Assembly: GCF_011030405.1 (NCBI RefSeq)
Contig: NZ_JAAJTJ010000015.1
Span: 35,519-99,518 of the forward strand
Length of the DNA: 64,000 nt
Source of the DNA: Parapedobacter sp. SGR-10
GTDB lineage: Bacteria > Bacteroidota > Bacteroidia > Sphingobacteriales > Sphingobacteriaceae
Reading direction: 5' to 3'
Under the pieces are notes generated by a model that saw only the letters and a list, made by a program, of their open reading frames with translations, ran no database searches and had not been told where the DNA came from. The translations under genes and the position numbers were made by a program. Below, piece by piece: positions 38,315 through 48,192 of this stretch. Numbering within the stretch: the first letter of the stretch is position 1; the number at the start of each line of letters is the position of its first letter.

Positions 38315-38375
38315 GGAGTCGGAGACTCCTATTCCATTTATAAAGTCCGTAGAGACCCTTCGGAACTCTACGAAC
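38315..38375 (+). repeat. 3' flank of the RAYT element: hairpins C and A
   Basis: C: GGAGTC (38315-38320) pairs with GACTCC (38324-38329) around GGA, starting four bases after the transposase stop. A: GTCCGTAGAG (38345-38354) pairs with CTCTACGAAC (38366-38375) with one mismatch. The A hairpin and the intervening TCCATT...AAAGT match the solo element closely, so these are the 3' end of the mobile unit. Confidence 0.85.
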
Positions 38376-38484
38376 AGACATGTCTCTACTAAAATAAAAA
38401 GTCACAAACATCTAACGAGTAAAAATAATTCACGCAAAATCAGAATGAAATTGATAAATTTGCATATAAGCATTAAAGGATAAC

Positions 38485-38982
38485 ATGAATCAAGGCGAAA
38501 ATTACCAAACAGTCAAAAAAATATTCGAAGCGTATCTGGAGAACAAAAGCCTGCGAAAAACACCTGAACGGTACGCTATCCTGGAAGAAATCTATTCCCG
38601 GAATGATCATTTCGATGTGGAGTCCTTGTACATTCACATGAAAAACAAGAAATACCGTGTAAGTCGGGCGACGGTGTACAATACGCTGGAACTGTTGGTA
38701 TCCTGTGACTTGGTGACCAAGCACCAGTTTGGCCGCAACATGGCACAGTTCGAAAAGTCATATGGCTACAAGCAGCATGACCATGTCATCTGTATCGAGT
38801 GCAACAAAGTTGTCGAATTCTGCGACCCACGTATCCATCAGATACAGACGATGATCGGCGACCTGTTAAAATTTGACATCAAGCACCACTCCCTCAATCT
38901 CTATGGCATCTGCCAAAGTTGCCAGATTCAAAAGTCCAGTGAAGAAAAAGCAAAATCCAAGAAGGAAGTAATTTCAAATTAA
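38485..38982 (+). CDS. Fur-family transcriptional regulator
   Basis: 165 residues. The winged helix lies at about 10-85 ([27 protein letters not shown]), and the zinc site is built from Cys103/Cys106 ([10 protein letters not shown]) and Cys143/Cys146 (GICQSC), with the regulatory His-rich HDH at 98-100. Whether it senses iron, zinc or peroxide cannot be decided. A TAAATTTG box at 38455-38462 is a promoter candidate, giving a very short leader. It is followed by a terminator and purA. Confidence 0.9.
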   Translation: MNQGENYQTVKKIFEAYLENKSLRKTPERYAILEEIYSRNDHFDVESLYIHMKNKKYRVSRATVYNTLELLVSCDLVTKHQFGRNMAQFEKSYGYKQHDHVICIECNKVVEFCDPRIHQIQTMIGDLLKFDIKHHSLNLYGICQSCQIQKSSEEKAKSKKEVISN

Positions 38983-39013
38983 TTCCTATTACAATGTTTT
39001 TAATATTAAATTT

Positions 39014-39054
39014 GTTCGGAAAATGACTACGTTGTTTTCCGAACATTATTTTTT
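39014..39054 (+). terminator. Rho-independent terminator after the Fur-family gene
   Basis: GTTCGGAAAA (39014-39023) pairs perfectly with TTTTCCGAAC (39035-39044), followed by ATTATTTTTT. It separates the regulator from purA, which must then have its own promoter in 39055-39098. Confidence 0.85.
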
Positions 39055-39098
39055 AATCATTTTGTATTTAATTACATAATCAATAACAACTAAAAGCT

Positions 39099-40376
39099 AT
39101 GCAAGTAGATGTGCTACTGGGCCTACAATGGGGCGATGAGGGTAAAGGGAAAATCGTCGATGTACTCTGTCCTCAATACGATTTGATCGCACGCTTCCAG
39201 GGAGGTCCCAATGCCGGACACACCTTAGAATTTGACAACAAAAAATTCGTATTGAACACCATTCCATCCGGAATCTTCAACCCTCAAACGTTAAACCTTA
39301 TCGGAAATGGCGTGGTCATCGATCCGATTATCCTCAAACGAGAACTGGACAACTTGAAGGCTGCCGGATTTGATCCGGTAGGTGCCGGCAAGTTGGTCTT
39401 GGCCCGCAAAGCACACTTGATATTACCTACACATCAACTGCTGGACGCCGCTTCCGAATCTAAAATGGGTGACGGCAAAATTGGCTCTACGTTAAAGGGG
39501 ATCGGGCCTACCTATATGGACAAGACCGGCCGTAATGGCTTACGCGTGGGAGATACCACACTGCCCGACTTTCAGCAACGCTACGAAAAGCTAAAGGAAA
39601 AACACCTCAATATACTATCTCATTACGGCGAAATCCCCGATTTTTCCGAACGTGAAGAAGCCTTTTTGGCGGCGATAGAATTTATCAAGACTATTCCGCA
39701 TGTGGACTCGGAGCATTTGGTCAATCAATACCTCAAAGAAGGAAAGAAAGTATTGGCAGAAGGAGCCCAAGGCACACTATTGGATATAGACTTTGGCTCC
39801 TATCCTTTTGTCACCTCTTCCAACACAACTACCGCAGGAGCCTGTACAGGCTTGGGTATAGCACCCAATAAAATCGGCTCCGTATTGGGTATCTTCAAAG
39901 CATATTGTACCCGCGTAGGTGGAGGCCCCTTTCCGACCGAACTGGACAACGAAACGGGTGAAAGATTACGTCAATTGGGCCATGAATTTGGAGCGACCAC
40001 CGGACGGGCACGTCGTACAGGATGGATTGACCTTCCCGCTTTGAAGTATGCCATTATGCTCAACGGCGTGACCGAACTCGTCATGATGAAAGCCGATGTA
40101 TTGGATACTTTCGACAAGATATATGTATGTACACACTATAAATACAACGGCGAGGTGATCGACTACATGCCGTATGACATCAACTCCATCAAACCGGAGC
40201 CAGTCCTTGAAGAAATCCAGGGATGGAATCAAGATTTGACAGGCATACGTACACAGTCAGAAATCCCAACTGCACTCAAAAACTATATAGATTATCTGGA
40301 AAAAGCGTTGGAAGTACCTATCCGTTATCTATCTGTTGGACCTGACCGTACACAGACTATCGAGTTGAAAGCATAA
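39099..40376 (+). CDS. purA: Adenylosuccinate synthetase
   Basis: 425 residues. The GTP loop GLQWGDEGKGKIVD begins at residue 7 and the signature GGPNAGHT, the STLKGIGPTY IMP loop and the GATTGRARRTGWIDL segment are intact. It joins IMP and aspartate, the first step to AMP. pabB starts only three bases after its stop, so the two are co-transcribed. Confidence 0.97.
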   Translation: MQVDVLLGLQWGDEGKGKIVDVLCPQYDLIARFQGGPNAGHTLEFDNKKFVLNTIPSGIFNPQTLNLIGNGVVIDPIILKRELDNLKAAGFDPVGAGKLVLARKAHLILPTHQLLDAASESKMGDGKIGSTLKGIGPTYMDKTGRNGLRVGDTTLPDFQQRYEKLKEKHLNILSHYGEIPDFSEREEAFLAAIEFIKTIPHVDSEHLVNQYLKEGKKVLAEGAQGTLLDIDFGSYPFVTSSNTTTAGACTGLGIAPNKIGSVLGIFKAYCTRVGGGPFPTELDNETGERLRQLGHEFGATTGRARRTGWIDLPALKYAIMLNGVTELVMMKADVLDTFDKIYVCTHYKYNGEVIDYMPYDINSIKPEPVLEEIQGWNQDLTGIRTQSEIPTALKNYIDYLEKALEVPIRYLSVGPDRTQTIELKA

Positions 40377-40379
40377 AAC

Positions 40380-41678
40380 ATGGCTACAGCCATATTTGAG
40401 GTACATAAAGCAGTATTCGAACGTCAGGCGCTGGCTTGGGCACAACAGTTTGACCAGGTTTGCTTCCTTCAATCCAATGGATACAGCGATACATATAGTT
40501 CTATCGAATCTATCCTAGCTGTTGGAGCTACAGCAGTTTTTGAGAACAATACTGCAGATACATTTCAAGCTTTAGAAAACTTTAAATCCAAACATCCCCA
40601 TCATTGGATGTTTGGATTTTTTGGTTATGATCTCAAAAACGAAATCGAAGATTTATCGACCTCCTTCCCGAACCCCTTAGGTTTTCCAGACACCTATTTT
40701 TTTATTCCGCAGACCATTCTTAAGTTCTCCGCACAATCTGTAGAGATCATATCAGCCGACCCGACAAGAATATTTTCGCAGATTATGGCAACTGAGCTTG
40801 AAGAACAAGAACATCCGTTTGAAGGGGAAGTTGTTTCGAGAATGTCAAAAGAAGAGTATATAAACGCTTTTGAACAGCTAAAAGCCCATATACAACGAGG
40901 AGACATCTACGAGGTCAATCTCTGCCAGGAATTTTATGCGCAACCAGCCCATATCCATCCCTTGCAGACATACGTCAAGCTCAACCAAGTATCCCCTACT
41001 CCATTTTCGACCTTTTTCAAGATCAAAGACAAATATATCCTTTCGGCTTCGCCCGAACGTTTTCTGGCAAAGCGTGGCGAGAGCTTAATATCCCAACCTA
41101 TCAAGGGTACCGCACCACGAGGCCGTACAGCCGAGGAAGACCGGAAAATCCAAGAAACCTTACGCAATAATCCCAAGGAGATTGCCGAAAACGTGATGAT
41201 CGTCGACCTCGTACGCAACGACATGACCCGCAGTGCGCACCCCGGAACAGTAGCTGCAGAGCGTAAACTGGAAATCAAGAGTTATAGACAGGTACACCAA
41301 CTTGTATCCACCATTACTTGTCAAAAGAACAACCAAATAAGTGACATAGAAGCTATTAAAAACATTTTCCCCCCGGGATCCATGACCGGCGCGCCCAAGA
41401 TCAGTGCCATGCAATTATGCGATCGATACGAACATAGCCGTAGAGGTGTGTATTCCGGAACTGTAGGTTATTTTGCACCAAATGGAGACTTTGATTTCAA
41501 TGTCATCATACGGACCATTCTGTACAACGACACTAAACAATACCTGTCCTTTCATACAGGGGGGGCTATTACAGTTGATGCCGTGGCAGATGATGAATAT
41601 AGAGAATGTTTACTAAAAGCGAAAGCAATGTTGGAAACATTAGGAACGAAATTGCAGGAAGTTGCCAAAACCAAATAA
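40380..41678 (+). CDS. pabB: Aminodeoxychorismate synthase component I
   Basis: 432 residues of the chorismate-binding family. The motif PIKGTAPRG with Lys242 points to PabB rather than to anthranilate synthase, which has PIAGT. GDIYEVNLCQEFYA, VMIVDLVRNDM and PPGSMTGAPKISAMQ are the other family motifs. It makes 4-amino-4-deoxychorismate for folate with a PabA glutaminase, which is not in the window. Confidence 0.92.
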   Translation: MATAIFEVHKAVFERQALAWAQQFDQVCFLQSNGYSDTYSSIESILAVGATAVFENNTADTFQALENFKSKHPHHWMFGFFGYDLKNEIEDLSTSFPNPLGFPDTYFFIPQTILKFSAQSVEIISADPTRIFSQIMATELEEQEHPFEGEVVSRMSKEEYINAFEQLKAHIQRGDIYEVNLCQEFYAQPAHIHPLQTYVKLNQVSPTPFSTFFKIKDKYILSASPERFLAKRGESLISQPIKGTAPRGRTAEEDRKIQETLRNNPKEIAENVMIVDLVRNDMTRSAHPGTVAAERKLEIKSYRQVHQLVSTITCQKNNQISDIEAIKNIFPPGSMTGAPKISAMQLCDRYEHSRRGVYSGTVGYFAPNGDFDFNVIIRTILYNDTKQYLSFHTGGAITVDAVADDEYRECLLKAKAMLETLGTKLQEVAKTK

Positions 41679-41767
41679 TAATGACAACTTTACTCCTAAC
41701 TAATGTTATTTCAATTGTAAATATGCTGGAATTCAAGTAGACAGACAATACACAATAATATATTTTT

Positions 41768-44158
41768 ATGAGATTTCACCCCTTTTCTTTTTTACTGATG
41801 ATCACCATAGCTTTGACTTTTACAGTTAAAGCCCAGGAGAGCCTAACATATCAGACACCTTCTCAGAGTATTGTCGAACTGGTAGATGCCCCCAATGTCT
41901 CTGACATCAAACTCAACCCACTCCAAACGTGGATGGTTGTATTGAACAAGCCACGATATATTGATATAGACAGGGCTGCCAAGCCAATCAAAGGTCTTGC
42001 CGGACTAAGTGTCGATACTGCTTTGAGAACAATTATCACAAAAAATAACGAGAGTGACCCCTATACTTCGATCAAACTGACCAACTTAACGAGCGGAAGC
42101 GATGTAAGCCTGAGTGGAATGCCGAATGAACTGCGTTTAGACAACTTGACATGGCATTTGGATGGACAACGTTTTGTCTATACCAACGAGACACAAAACG
42201 GATTGGAACTCTGGTATGCAGACCTGAATTCTCTTTCGACCAAAAAATTGAACATCGATCGTCTAAATGTAATAACAGGGAAACCTATACAATGGGTGAG
42301 CGGAGAGGACTGTTTGTTGGTTCAAGTCCCGGCATGGGATAAAAAACCGGCCCCCATCGCTACCCCTATTGCGCGCGGCCCCATTATCCAAGAAAACATG
42401 GGAAAACGTACCCGGGCGCAGACTTACCAAAACCTATTGAGCAATACCCATGATGAAGCTCTTTTTGATTATTATGCGGAAAGTCAACTCATAAAAGTCT
42501 ATCTGGATGGTCGTACAGAAAAATTCGGTGAACCAGGTATATTTACCACCAATACTTTCTCCCCGGATCGTAAATATATACTCATACAGCGTATCCAAAA
42601 GCCTTATTCTTACAGCGTAGGACTTAGTTATTTCTCACAAACGACCGAAATCTGGGACCAAAGCGGAACTAAAGTAACCACCTTGCATGAACGCCCCTTG
42701 ATAGAAAATACCGCAAGCAATATCAACTATGAACGGAAACATCAATGGAGAAAGGGAAAACCTCATGAGCTAGTTTGGGTAAAACGTATTCCAAAAAATA
42801 AAAAATACCGTGACGAAATCTTGTCTTTGTCAGCACCTTTCGATGGTACACCTCAAGTATTATATCGTACCAATTTGTCATACAAGGACATTGTTTGGGG
42901 AAATGACCATTTCGCGGTAGTCAAAGAGCAACAGACGAGCCAACGGAAGTTAAAATGGTCACTAATCAACCCAACAAACGGAGAACTCATCAAGGTGATC
43001 GAGGAAAGGAGCTCGGAAGACGGGTATCGGGATCCGGGCAATTTTGTCATCAGCAAAGGCAAAATGCTTATATCCGGAGATCAGTCTCCTGTAGTCTATA
43101 CAATTAGTGAAGGTGCTTCGCCCGAAGGTGAACGCCCCTTTTTATTGCGTTGGGATCTGATGAAAGACAAACGGGATACGATATTTAAGTCAAAGGCAAA
43201 CCATTATGAGAAACCGATCCATTTTGATGGCAAAAAGACCCTTTATTTTACAAGAGAATCCCGCAACGTGCCTCCCAACATGATCCGTAAGGATATACAG
43301 AGCAATGCAGAAACAGTACTAACGGCTTTCGAATCCCTTTATCCCAGCCTGGCAAGTACACAAAAACGGTTGATTTCTTACCGGAGAGAAGATGGGGTTA
43401 ATCTATCTGGCATATTGCACCTCCCAGAGGGTTTTGAGCCGAAAAAAGATGCTCCATTGCCTGTCCTGGTTTGGGCTTATCCCCGTGAATACCTAAGCAA
43501 AGAAACTGCCGGACAGGTAAGAGTAACACCACATCGATTTACGGAAATAGCTTTTCGCTCACCTGTATATTGGGTGACCCGTGGCTATGCGGTTGTAGAA
43601 TCAGCTGCTATGCCCGTCGTCAAAAGGGAAAAAGATCGTCCCAACGACAACTTTGTGGAAGAGATCACACTCAATGCCAAAGCACTGATCGATTATTTGG
43701 TGGAAGAAGGCATTGGCGACCGAAAACGCTTTGGTGTCGGAGGACATTCCTACGGAGCCTTTATGACAGCTAATCTACTTGCACACACCGACCTATTTGC
43801 CGCAGGAATTGCCCGTAGTGGTGCATACAACCGGACCCTGACCCCATTCGGATTTCAGAATGAAACTAGAATATATTGGCAGGCAAAAGACGTCTATGAC
43901 CACATCTCGCCATTTAATTATGCCGATCAGATCAAAAGACCTCTATTGATCACACATGGTATAGATGATGAAAATATGGGAACACATCCTATACAAAGCG
44001 AACGACTGTATGCCGCCATCAAAGGACATGGAGGTACCGCAAGATTAGTTATGTTCCCTTATGAATACCATGGGTTTAGAGCAAGAGAATCTATTTTACA
44101 CATTCTTTGGGAACAAGACCGTTGGTTGGAAAAATACGTAAAAAATAGGAAAGATTAG
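41768..44158 (+). CDS. Exported S9-family peptidase (prolyl oligopeptidase type)
   Basis: 796 residues with a signal peptide (MRFHPFSFLLMITIALTF...KAQ). A long N-terminal propeller is followed by an alpha/beta-hydrolase domain (about 545-796). Catalytic Ser661 lies in GGHSYGAFM, the Asp in HGIDDENMG (D733 or D734) and His768 in YEYHGF. The family cleaves small peptides from the N-terminus or after proline; here in the periplasm. A 89-base gap separates it from pabB, so it is probably a separate unit; the symporter gene follows within 70 bases. Confidence 0.9.
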   Translation: MRFHPFSFLLMITIALTFTVKAQESLTYQTPSQSIVELVDAPNVSDIKLNPLQTWMVVLNKPRYIDIDRAAKPIKGLAGLSVDTALRTIITKNNESDPYTSIKLTNLTSGSDVSLSGMPNELRLDNLTWHLDGQRFVYTNETQNGLELWYADLNSLSTKKLNIDRLNVITGKPIQWVSGEDCLLVQVPAWDKKPAPIATPIARGPIIQENMGKRTRAQTYQNLLSNTHDEALFDYYAESQLIKVYLDGRTEKFGEPGIFTTNTFSPDRKYILIQRIQKPYSYSVGLSYFSQTTEIWDQSGTKVTTLHERPLIENTASNINYERKHQWRKGKPHELVWVKRIPKNKKYRDEILSLSAPFDGTPQVLYRTNLSYKDIVWGNDHFAVVKEQQTSQRKLKWSLINPTNGELIKVIEERSSEDGYRDPGNFVISKGKMLISGDQSPVVYTISEGASPEGERPFLLRWDLMKDKRDTIFKSKANHYEKPIHFDGKKTLYFTRESRNVPPNMIRKDIQSNAETVLTAFESLYPSLASTQKRLISYRREDGVNLSGILHLPEGFEPKKDAPLPVLVWAYPREYLSKETAGQVRVTPHRFTEIAFRSPVYWVTRGYAVVESAAMPVVKREKDRPNDNFVEEITLNAKALIDYLVEEGIGDRKRFGVGGHSYGAFMTANLLAHTDLFAAGIARSGAYNRTLTPFGFQNETRIYWQAKDVYDHISPFNYADQIKRPLLITHGIDDENMGTHPIQSERLYAAIKGHGGTARLVMFPYEYHGFRARESILHILWEQDRWLEKYVKNRKD

Positions 44159-44224
44159 AGTAAAAGATTCTTGTATGTGGCATTTTTTTTATATACCTTA
44201 GCCTGCCTAAACTTAAAACTATTG

Positions 44225-45664
44225 ATGCAACAATTCATAGACCAAATCTATAACATTGTCTGGAGCGATGCTCTTGTATATTTCTGCCTACTATCCGGTG
44301 TCTACTTTACCATCCGATTCAAACTTCCCCAACTGCGCTATCTGAAAGACATGGTCAAACTGCTTTTTACAGGCAACAGTTCGGATAAGGGCATTTCCTC
44401 GTTTCAGGCTTTTTCATTGGCCATATCTGGCCGTGTGGGGACAGGCAACATAGCCGGAGTCGCTACAGCTATCGCTATGGGTGGGCCGGGTGCAATCTTT
44501 TGGATGTGGGCAATCGCGTTCTTGGGAGCTTCTTCTGCTATGGTCGAAGCCACTTTGGGACAGATGTACAAAGAGGTAAAGGATGGCCAATACCGAGGTG
44601 GACCAGCTTTTTATATACTTCGAGGATTGAAGTCCAAAGTATTTGCTTGGACGCTTGCCGCTGTCACAGTCATCAGTACGGGATTTTTGCTTCCCAGTGT
44701 GCAGAGTAATAGTATATCCATCTCTGCTAATGCTGCTTTCGGTCTTTCCCATCATCTTATCGCAATCATTTTGATCCTTATTCTCGGCGTCATCATCATC
44801 GGTGGTGTCAAACGGATCAGTAGAGTAGCCGAATATGTCGTTCCCTTTATGGCCGGTGCCTACATCTTGATGGCTCTCATCATCATGGCTTTGAACTTTA
44901 CATCCATACCAGACATCTTCTACTTGATCTTGGACTCTGCTTTCAATGTGGATTCTGCATTTGGCGGCGTCATAGGCATGGCGATATCTTGGGGCGTCAA
45001 ACGTGGCATATACAGCAACGAAGCTGGGCAGGGAACCGCCCCTCATGCTGCTGCTGCTGCAGAAGTCACGCATCCGATCAAACAAGGGCTTGTACAAGGC
45101 TTTTCCGTATATGTGGACACCTTATTTGTCTGCTCAGCTACGGCATTCATGATCCTGTTTACCGGGCAATACAATGTCATCAATCCCGAGGGAGGGTTTC
45201 TCGTTCACAATCTCCCGAATATAGCGCCAGGCCCAGAGTTTACACAATACGCGGTTGCACATCATTTTCCACTGATAGGAGATGCCTTTGTCGCCATAGC
45301 CCTACTCTTCTTTGCCTTCACTACGATCATGGCCTATTATTACATCGCTGAGACCAATGTTAGTTTCATCATGGGCAAAAACAAAAGTACCTGGATGGTA
45401 TGGGCATTACGTATCCTGATCCTTGTATCGGTCTACATGGGTTGTGTCACAACAGCAGCTTCGGCTTGGACATTGGGGGATATAGGTGTGGGTATAATGG
45501 CTTGGCTCAACTTAATCGCTATCCTGCTACTACACAATAAAGTGTTACTTCTACTCAAAGATTACGATAGTCAGCGAAAAGCGGGCAAGGATCCTGTATT
45601 TGATAATTCAAAATTCAATATCCCTGGCATGGAATTTTGGAACAGAAATAAAGAGGAGAAATAG
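44225..45664 (+). CDS. Alanine/glycine:cation symporter (AGCS family)
   Basis: 479 residues from the ATG at 44225 (MQQFIDQIYNIVW), where family members usually start; the frame opens 18 codons earlier. About eleven membrane helices. The signature SGRVGTGNIAGVATAIAMGG, the SNEAGQGTAPHAAAAA motif and the YIAETNVSF region are intact. It takes up alanine or glycine with sodium or protons. Behind an exported peptidase gene it could import the released amino acids, which is inference. Confidence 0.93.
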   Translation: MQQFIDQIYNIVWSDALVYFCLLSGVYFTIRFKLPQLRYLKDMVKLLFTGNSSDKGISSFQAFSLAISGRVGTGNIAGVATAIAMGGPGAIFWMWAIAFLGASSAMVEATLGQMYKEVKDGQYRGGPAFYILRGLKSKVFAWTLAAVTVISTGFLLPSVQSNSISISANAAFGLSHHLIAIILILILGVIIIGGVKRISRVAEYVVPFMAGAYILMALIIMALNFTSIPDIFYLILDSAFNVDSAFGGVIGMAISWGVKRGIYSNEAGQGTAPHAAAAAEVTHPIKQGLVQGFSVYVDTLFVCSATAFMILFTGQYNVINPEGGFLVHNLPNIAPGPEFTQYAVAHHFPLIGDAFVAIALLFFAFTTIMAYYYIAETNVSFIMGKNKSTWMVWALRILILVSVYMGCVTTAASAWTLGDIGVGIMAWLNLIAILLLHNKVLLLLKDYDSQRKAGKDPVFDNSKFNIPGMEFWNRNKEEK

Positions 45665-45756
45665 TGTATCTGAATCATCCCAATACATCATTTCTTGTCC
45701 TATGACAATTTTATATTCCGTATATGTTCATAAATTTAAAACCTAAACATACGGCA

Positions 45757-46131
45757 ATGAAAATCATAAAAGCAATCTTATTTTCGCTCTTTGGACTACT
45801 TTTGATCAATGGTGGGCTGAATAAATTCATACAATACATGCCCGTACCGGAAGGTCTGCCCGAAGAATTGGTAAAAGACAACCTTGCTTTTGCTGAGATA
45901 TCGTGGCTGATGCCATTGATCGGTTTTGCAGAAGTACTGGGCGGCCTGCTGATATTGCTTCCGAAAACACGAGCTTTGGGAACGTTGATCGTTTTTCCTG
46001 TGATGGTTGGCGTATTGCTCACACATATGACCGTCGCACCCGATGGACTGTTTATGGCATTGGTCATTTGGGCATTTATGCTATGGATTATTTGGGACAA
46101 TAGGTCTAAATACTTAGGGTTGTTAAAATAG
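45757..46131 (+). CDS. DoxX-like small membrane protein
   Basis: 124 residues from the ATG at 45757; an in-frame ATG 33 bases upstream is possible. Four membrane helices (about 3-20, 46-66, 71-90, 95-115) with LINGGLNKFIQYM and EVLGGLLILLPKTRALGTL, as in the DoxX/DoxD superfamily. Function unknown; some relatives handle redox or thiol metabolism. It ends 70 bases before the convergent UbiD gene. Confidence 0.8.
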   Translation: MKIIKAILFSLFGLLLINGGLNKFIQYMPVPEGLPEELVKDNLAFAEISWLMPLIGFAEVLGGLLILLPKTRALGTLIVFPVMVGVLLTHMTVAPDGLFMALVIWAFMLWIIWDNRSKYLGLLK

Positions 46132-46201
46132 CAACATCTCCTACTGATCGAAATCATATGCAATGACATCGAACGAAATAGTAGGCAGTAAATTCACATC
46201 C

Positions 46202-48040
46202 CTAAATCACCCCATACAAACTTCCACCCTTCGCACCTAATTGATCTACACGCCTTTCTACGGCTTCATCCTTGATCAGATCCGGTGCGTGATGAGGTTT
46301 GCGCCTTGCATCGATGATGATTGAGCCCTCACAGCCCCAATGTTTGTATTTGGTAAAAGATCCCACCCCATAGATATCATAGGCCGGATTGGACTTCGTA
46401 AAAGCGACCCACACGAAATTGTTGATATGATCCGTCGTGAAGCCTGCATCATCTGCCAACACGATCAACGGTATGCCTGTGAGATCCTTTTCCTGCAAAG
46501 CCTTACACCAAGTATCCAGTACCTGCTTTTCTTCTTCGTACGTCGTGAACGTAGAGCCTTCTACCACTAACACTCCCGGAAGGGCCAGCTTGGCATGGCC
46601 GAACGGCCTTGGCAATTCCAGTCCGGCAGGTATCTCTGTCGCCAACGCCCTCTTTTTTTCACCTGCTGCTGCAAACACGACTTTGGAGCCTGCATTCAGT
46701 CCGTCTCCCGAGTAGTCCAAGGTATCGATCGTCGTATTGGTATGGAAATGTAAATCTCGTTTGGGATCGATACGCTCCAGAATATGGGTCAAGAATCCGA
46801 TGATATTGTGGATATCCAGATTGGGGTTGTCGTCGGAGGCCGCTATAAACAGATATTTGGCCAGGCTCAGCTGGTTCTTGCCCAATATCTGGTTGGCTAT
46901 GGTCAATATCTCCTGCGGCCTGTCGACCTGTTGATATGGAGTATAGCTTTCACGCCCTATGGCAAAGAGCAACGGATGTACGCCGGCCGGATCGACAGCA
47001 TGTACAGCCTTTAGTCCATTGATTTCTTTGGGAATGGCATTGCCTGTGATTTCGTGGATCAGTGCTCCAAAACTGGTATCTTCCTGCGGTGGCCTTCCCA
47101 CTACGGTAAACGACCATATCGGATCTTTCTTGTGGTACACATTATGCACTTTCATCAATGGGAACGGATGCGCAAGGCTATAGTAACCGATATGATCGCC
47201 AAACGGGCCTTCTAGTTTGGTCTCATTCGGATAGACCGTACCCGTAATCACAAAATCGGCATCTGCCGAAATACAGAACCCTTCCTCATCGTAAAAATAG
47301 CGGAAACGCCTATTGCCCAAAGCACCAGCAAAAATCATTTCCGAGAGCCCTTCGGGCAAAGGCATGACAGCCGACAAAGGATGTGAGGGTGGCCCGCCAA
47401 CAAATATACTGACCTTCAAAGGCTGTCCGAGCTGATTGGCTTTCTGTTGATGCACACCTATACCCCTATGCAATTGGTAGTGCAGTCCAATTTCCCTATC
47501 AGGGATATATTCATTTCCCGACAACTGTATGCGGTACATCCCCAGGTTGGCTTTCATGATACCGGGACTGCTCACATCTTCGGTGTACACCTGTGGCATA
47601 GTCACAAAAGCACCTCCATCCATCGGCCAGTTGACGATCTGTGGAAGCTTGCTGACCTGTGTCTTACCATACAGTATAGGGGCTCCGGATTTTTTCTTCC
47701 AGGGCAATGCGCCCAACGCAACAGCCGATGAACCTATATATCGCAGCGGGTTTTTCAATACAGCCGTAGGATCCATCTTGACGTCCACTAACCTCTTGAT
47801 ATGATCGAGCGTATCGCGAAACATGAACTTCGAACGATCCATCGTACCGAATAGATTGGACACGGCCGGAAATTCAGAACCCTTGATGTTTTCGAAAAAC
47901 AAAGCGGGGCCCTGTGCATCATATACCCGCATGTGTATAGCCGCCATCTCCAGATAGGGATCTACTTCTTCTTTGATGCGGATCAGGTGACCATGTCTTT
48001 CCAGATCGTCCACACAGGCAGCTAAACTCGGATATCCCAT
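46202..48040 (-). CDS. UbiD-family prenyl-FMN-dependent decarboxylase
   Basis: 612 residues. The N-terminal part (LEMAAIHMRVYDAQGPALFF), the central NETKLEGPFGDHIGYYS with the conserved acid, and the C-terminal DARRKPHHAPD match the large UbiD enzymes of Bacteroidota, often annotated as menaquinone-pathway decarboxylase. It decarboxylates aromatic or polyprenylated substrates with prenylated FMN; ubiX is not in the window. A minus-strand TATTTTTG -7 box lies at 48065-48072. Substrate uncertain. Confidence 0.9.
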   Translation of the reverse strand: MGYPSLAACVDDLERHGHLIRIKEEVDPYLEMAAIHMRVYDAQGPALFFENIKGSEFPAVSNLFGTMDRSKFMFRDTLDHIKRLVDVKMDPTAVLKNPLRYIGSSAVALGALPWKKKSGAPILYGKTQVSKLPQIVNWPMDGGAFVTMPQVYTEDVSSPGIMKANLGMYRIQLSGNEYIPDREIGLHYQLHRGIGVHQQKANQLGQPLKVSIFVGGPPSHPLSAVMPLPEGLSEMIFAGALGNRRFRYFYDEEGFCISADADFVITGTVYPNETKLEGPFGDHIGYYSLAHPFPLMKVHNVYHKKDPIWSFTVVGRPPQEDTSFGALIHEITGNAIPKEINGLKAVHAVDPAGVHPLLFAIGRESYTPYQQVDRPQEILTIANQILGKNQLSLAKYLFIAASDDNPNLDIHNIIGFLTHILERIDPKRDLHFHTNTTIDTLDYSGDGLNAGSKVVFAAAGEKKRALATEIPAGLELPRPFGHAKLALPGVLVVEGSTFTTYEEEKQVLDTWCKALQEKDLTGIPLIVLADDAGFTTDHINNFVWVAFTKSNPAYDIYGVGSFTKYKHWGCEGSIIIDARRKPHHAPDLIKDEAVERRVDQLGAKGGSLYGVI

Positions 48041-48192
48041 TTTTGTACTGTATTTAGTGAATTACAAAAATAACAGAATATTTCTTCTATAAAAATTTCC
48101 TTCAATGGCAGATGGCTACTTCGAAGATACGGTCATGCCAAAGGTCAAATCTCATGGGCTTCATCCATACCATTGCACATCTTCGATATCAA

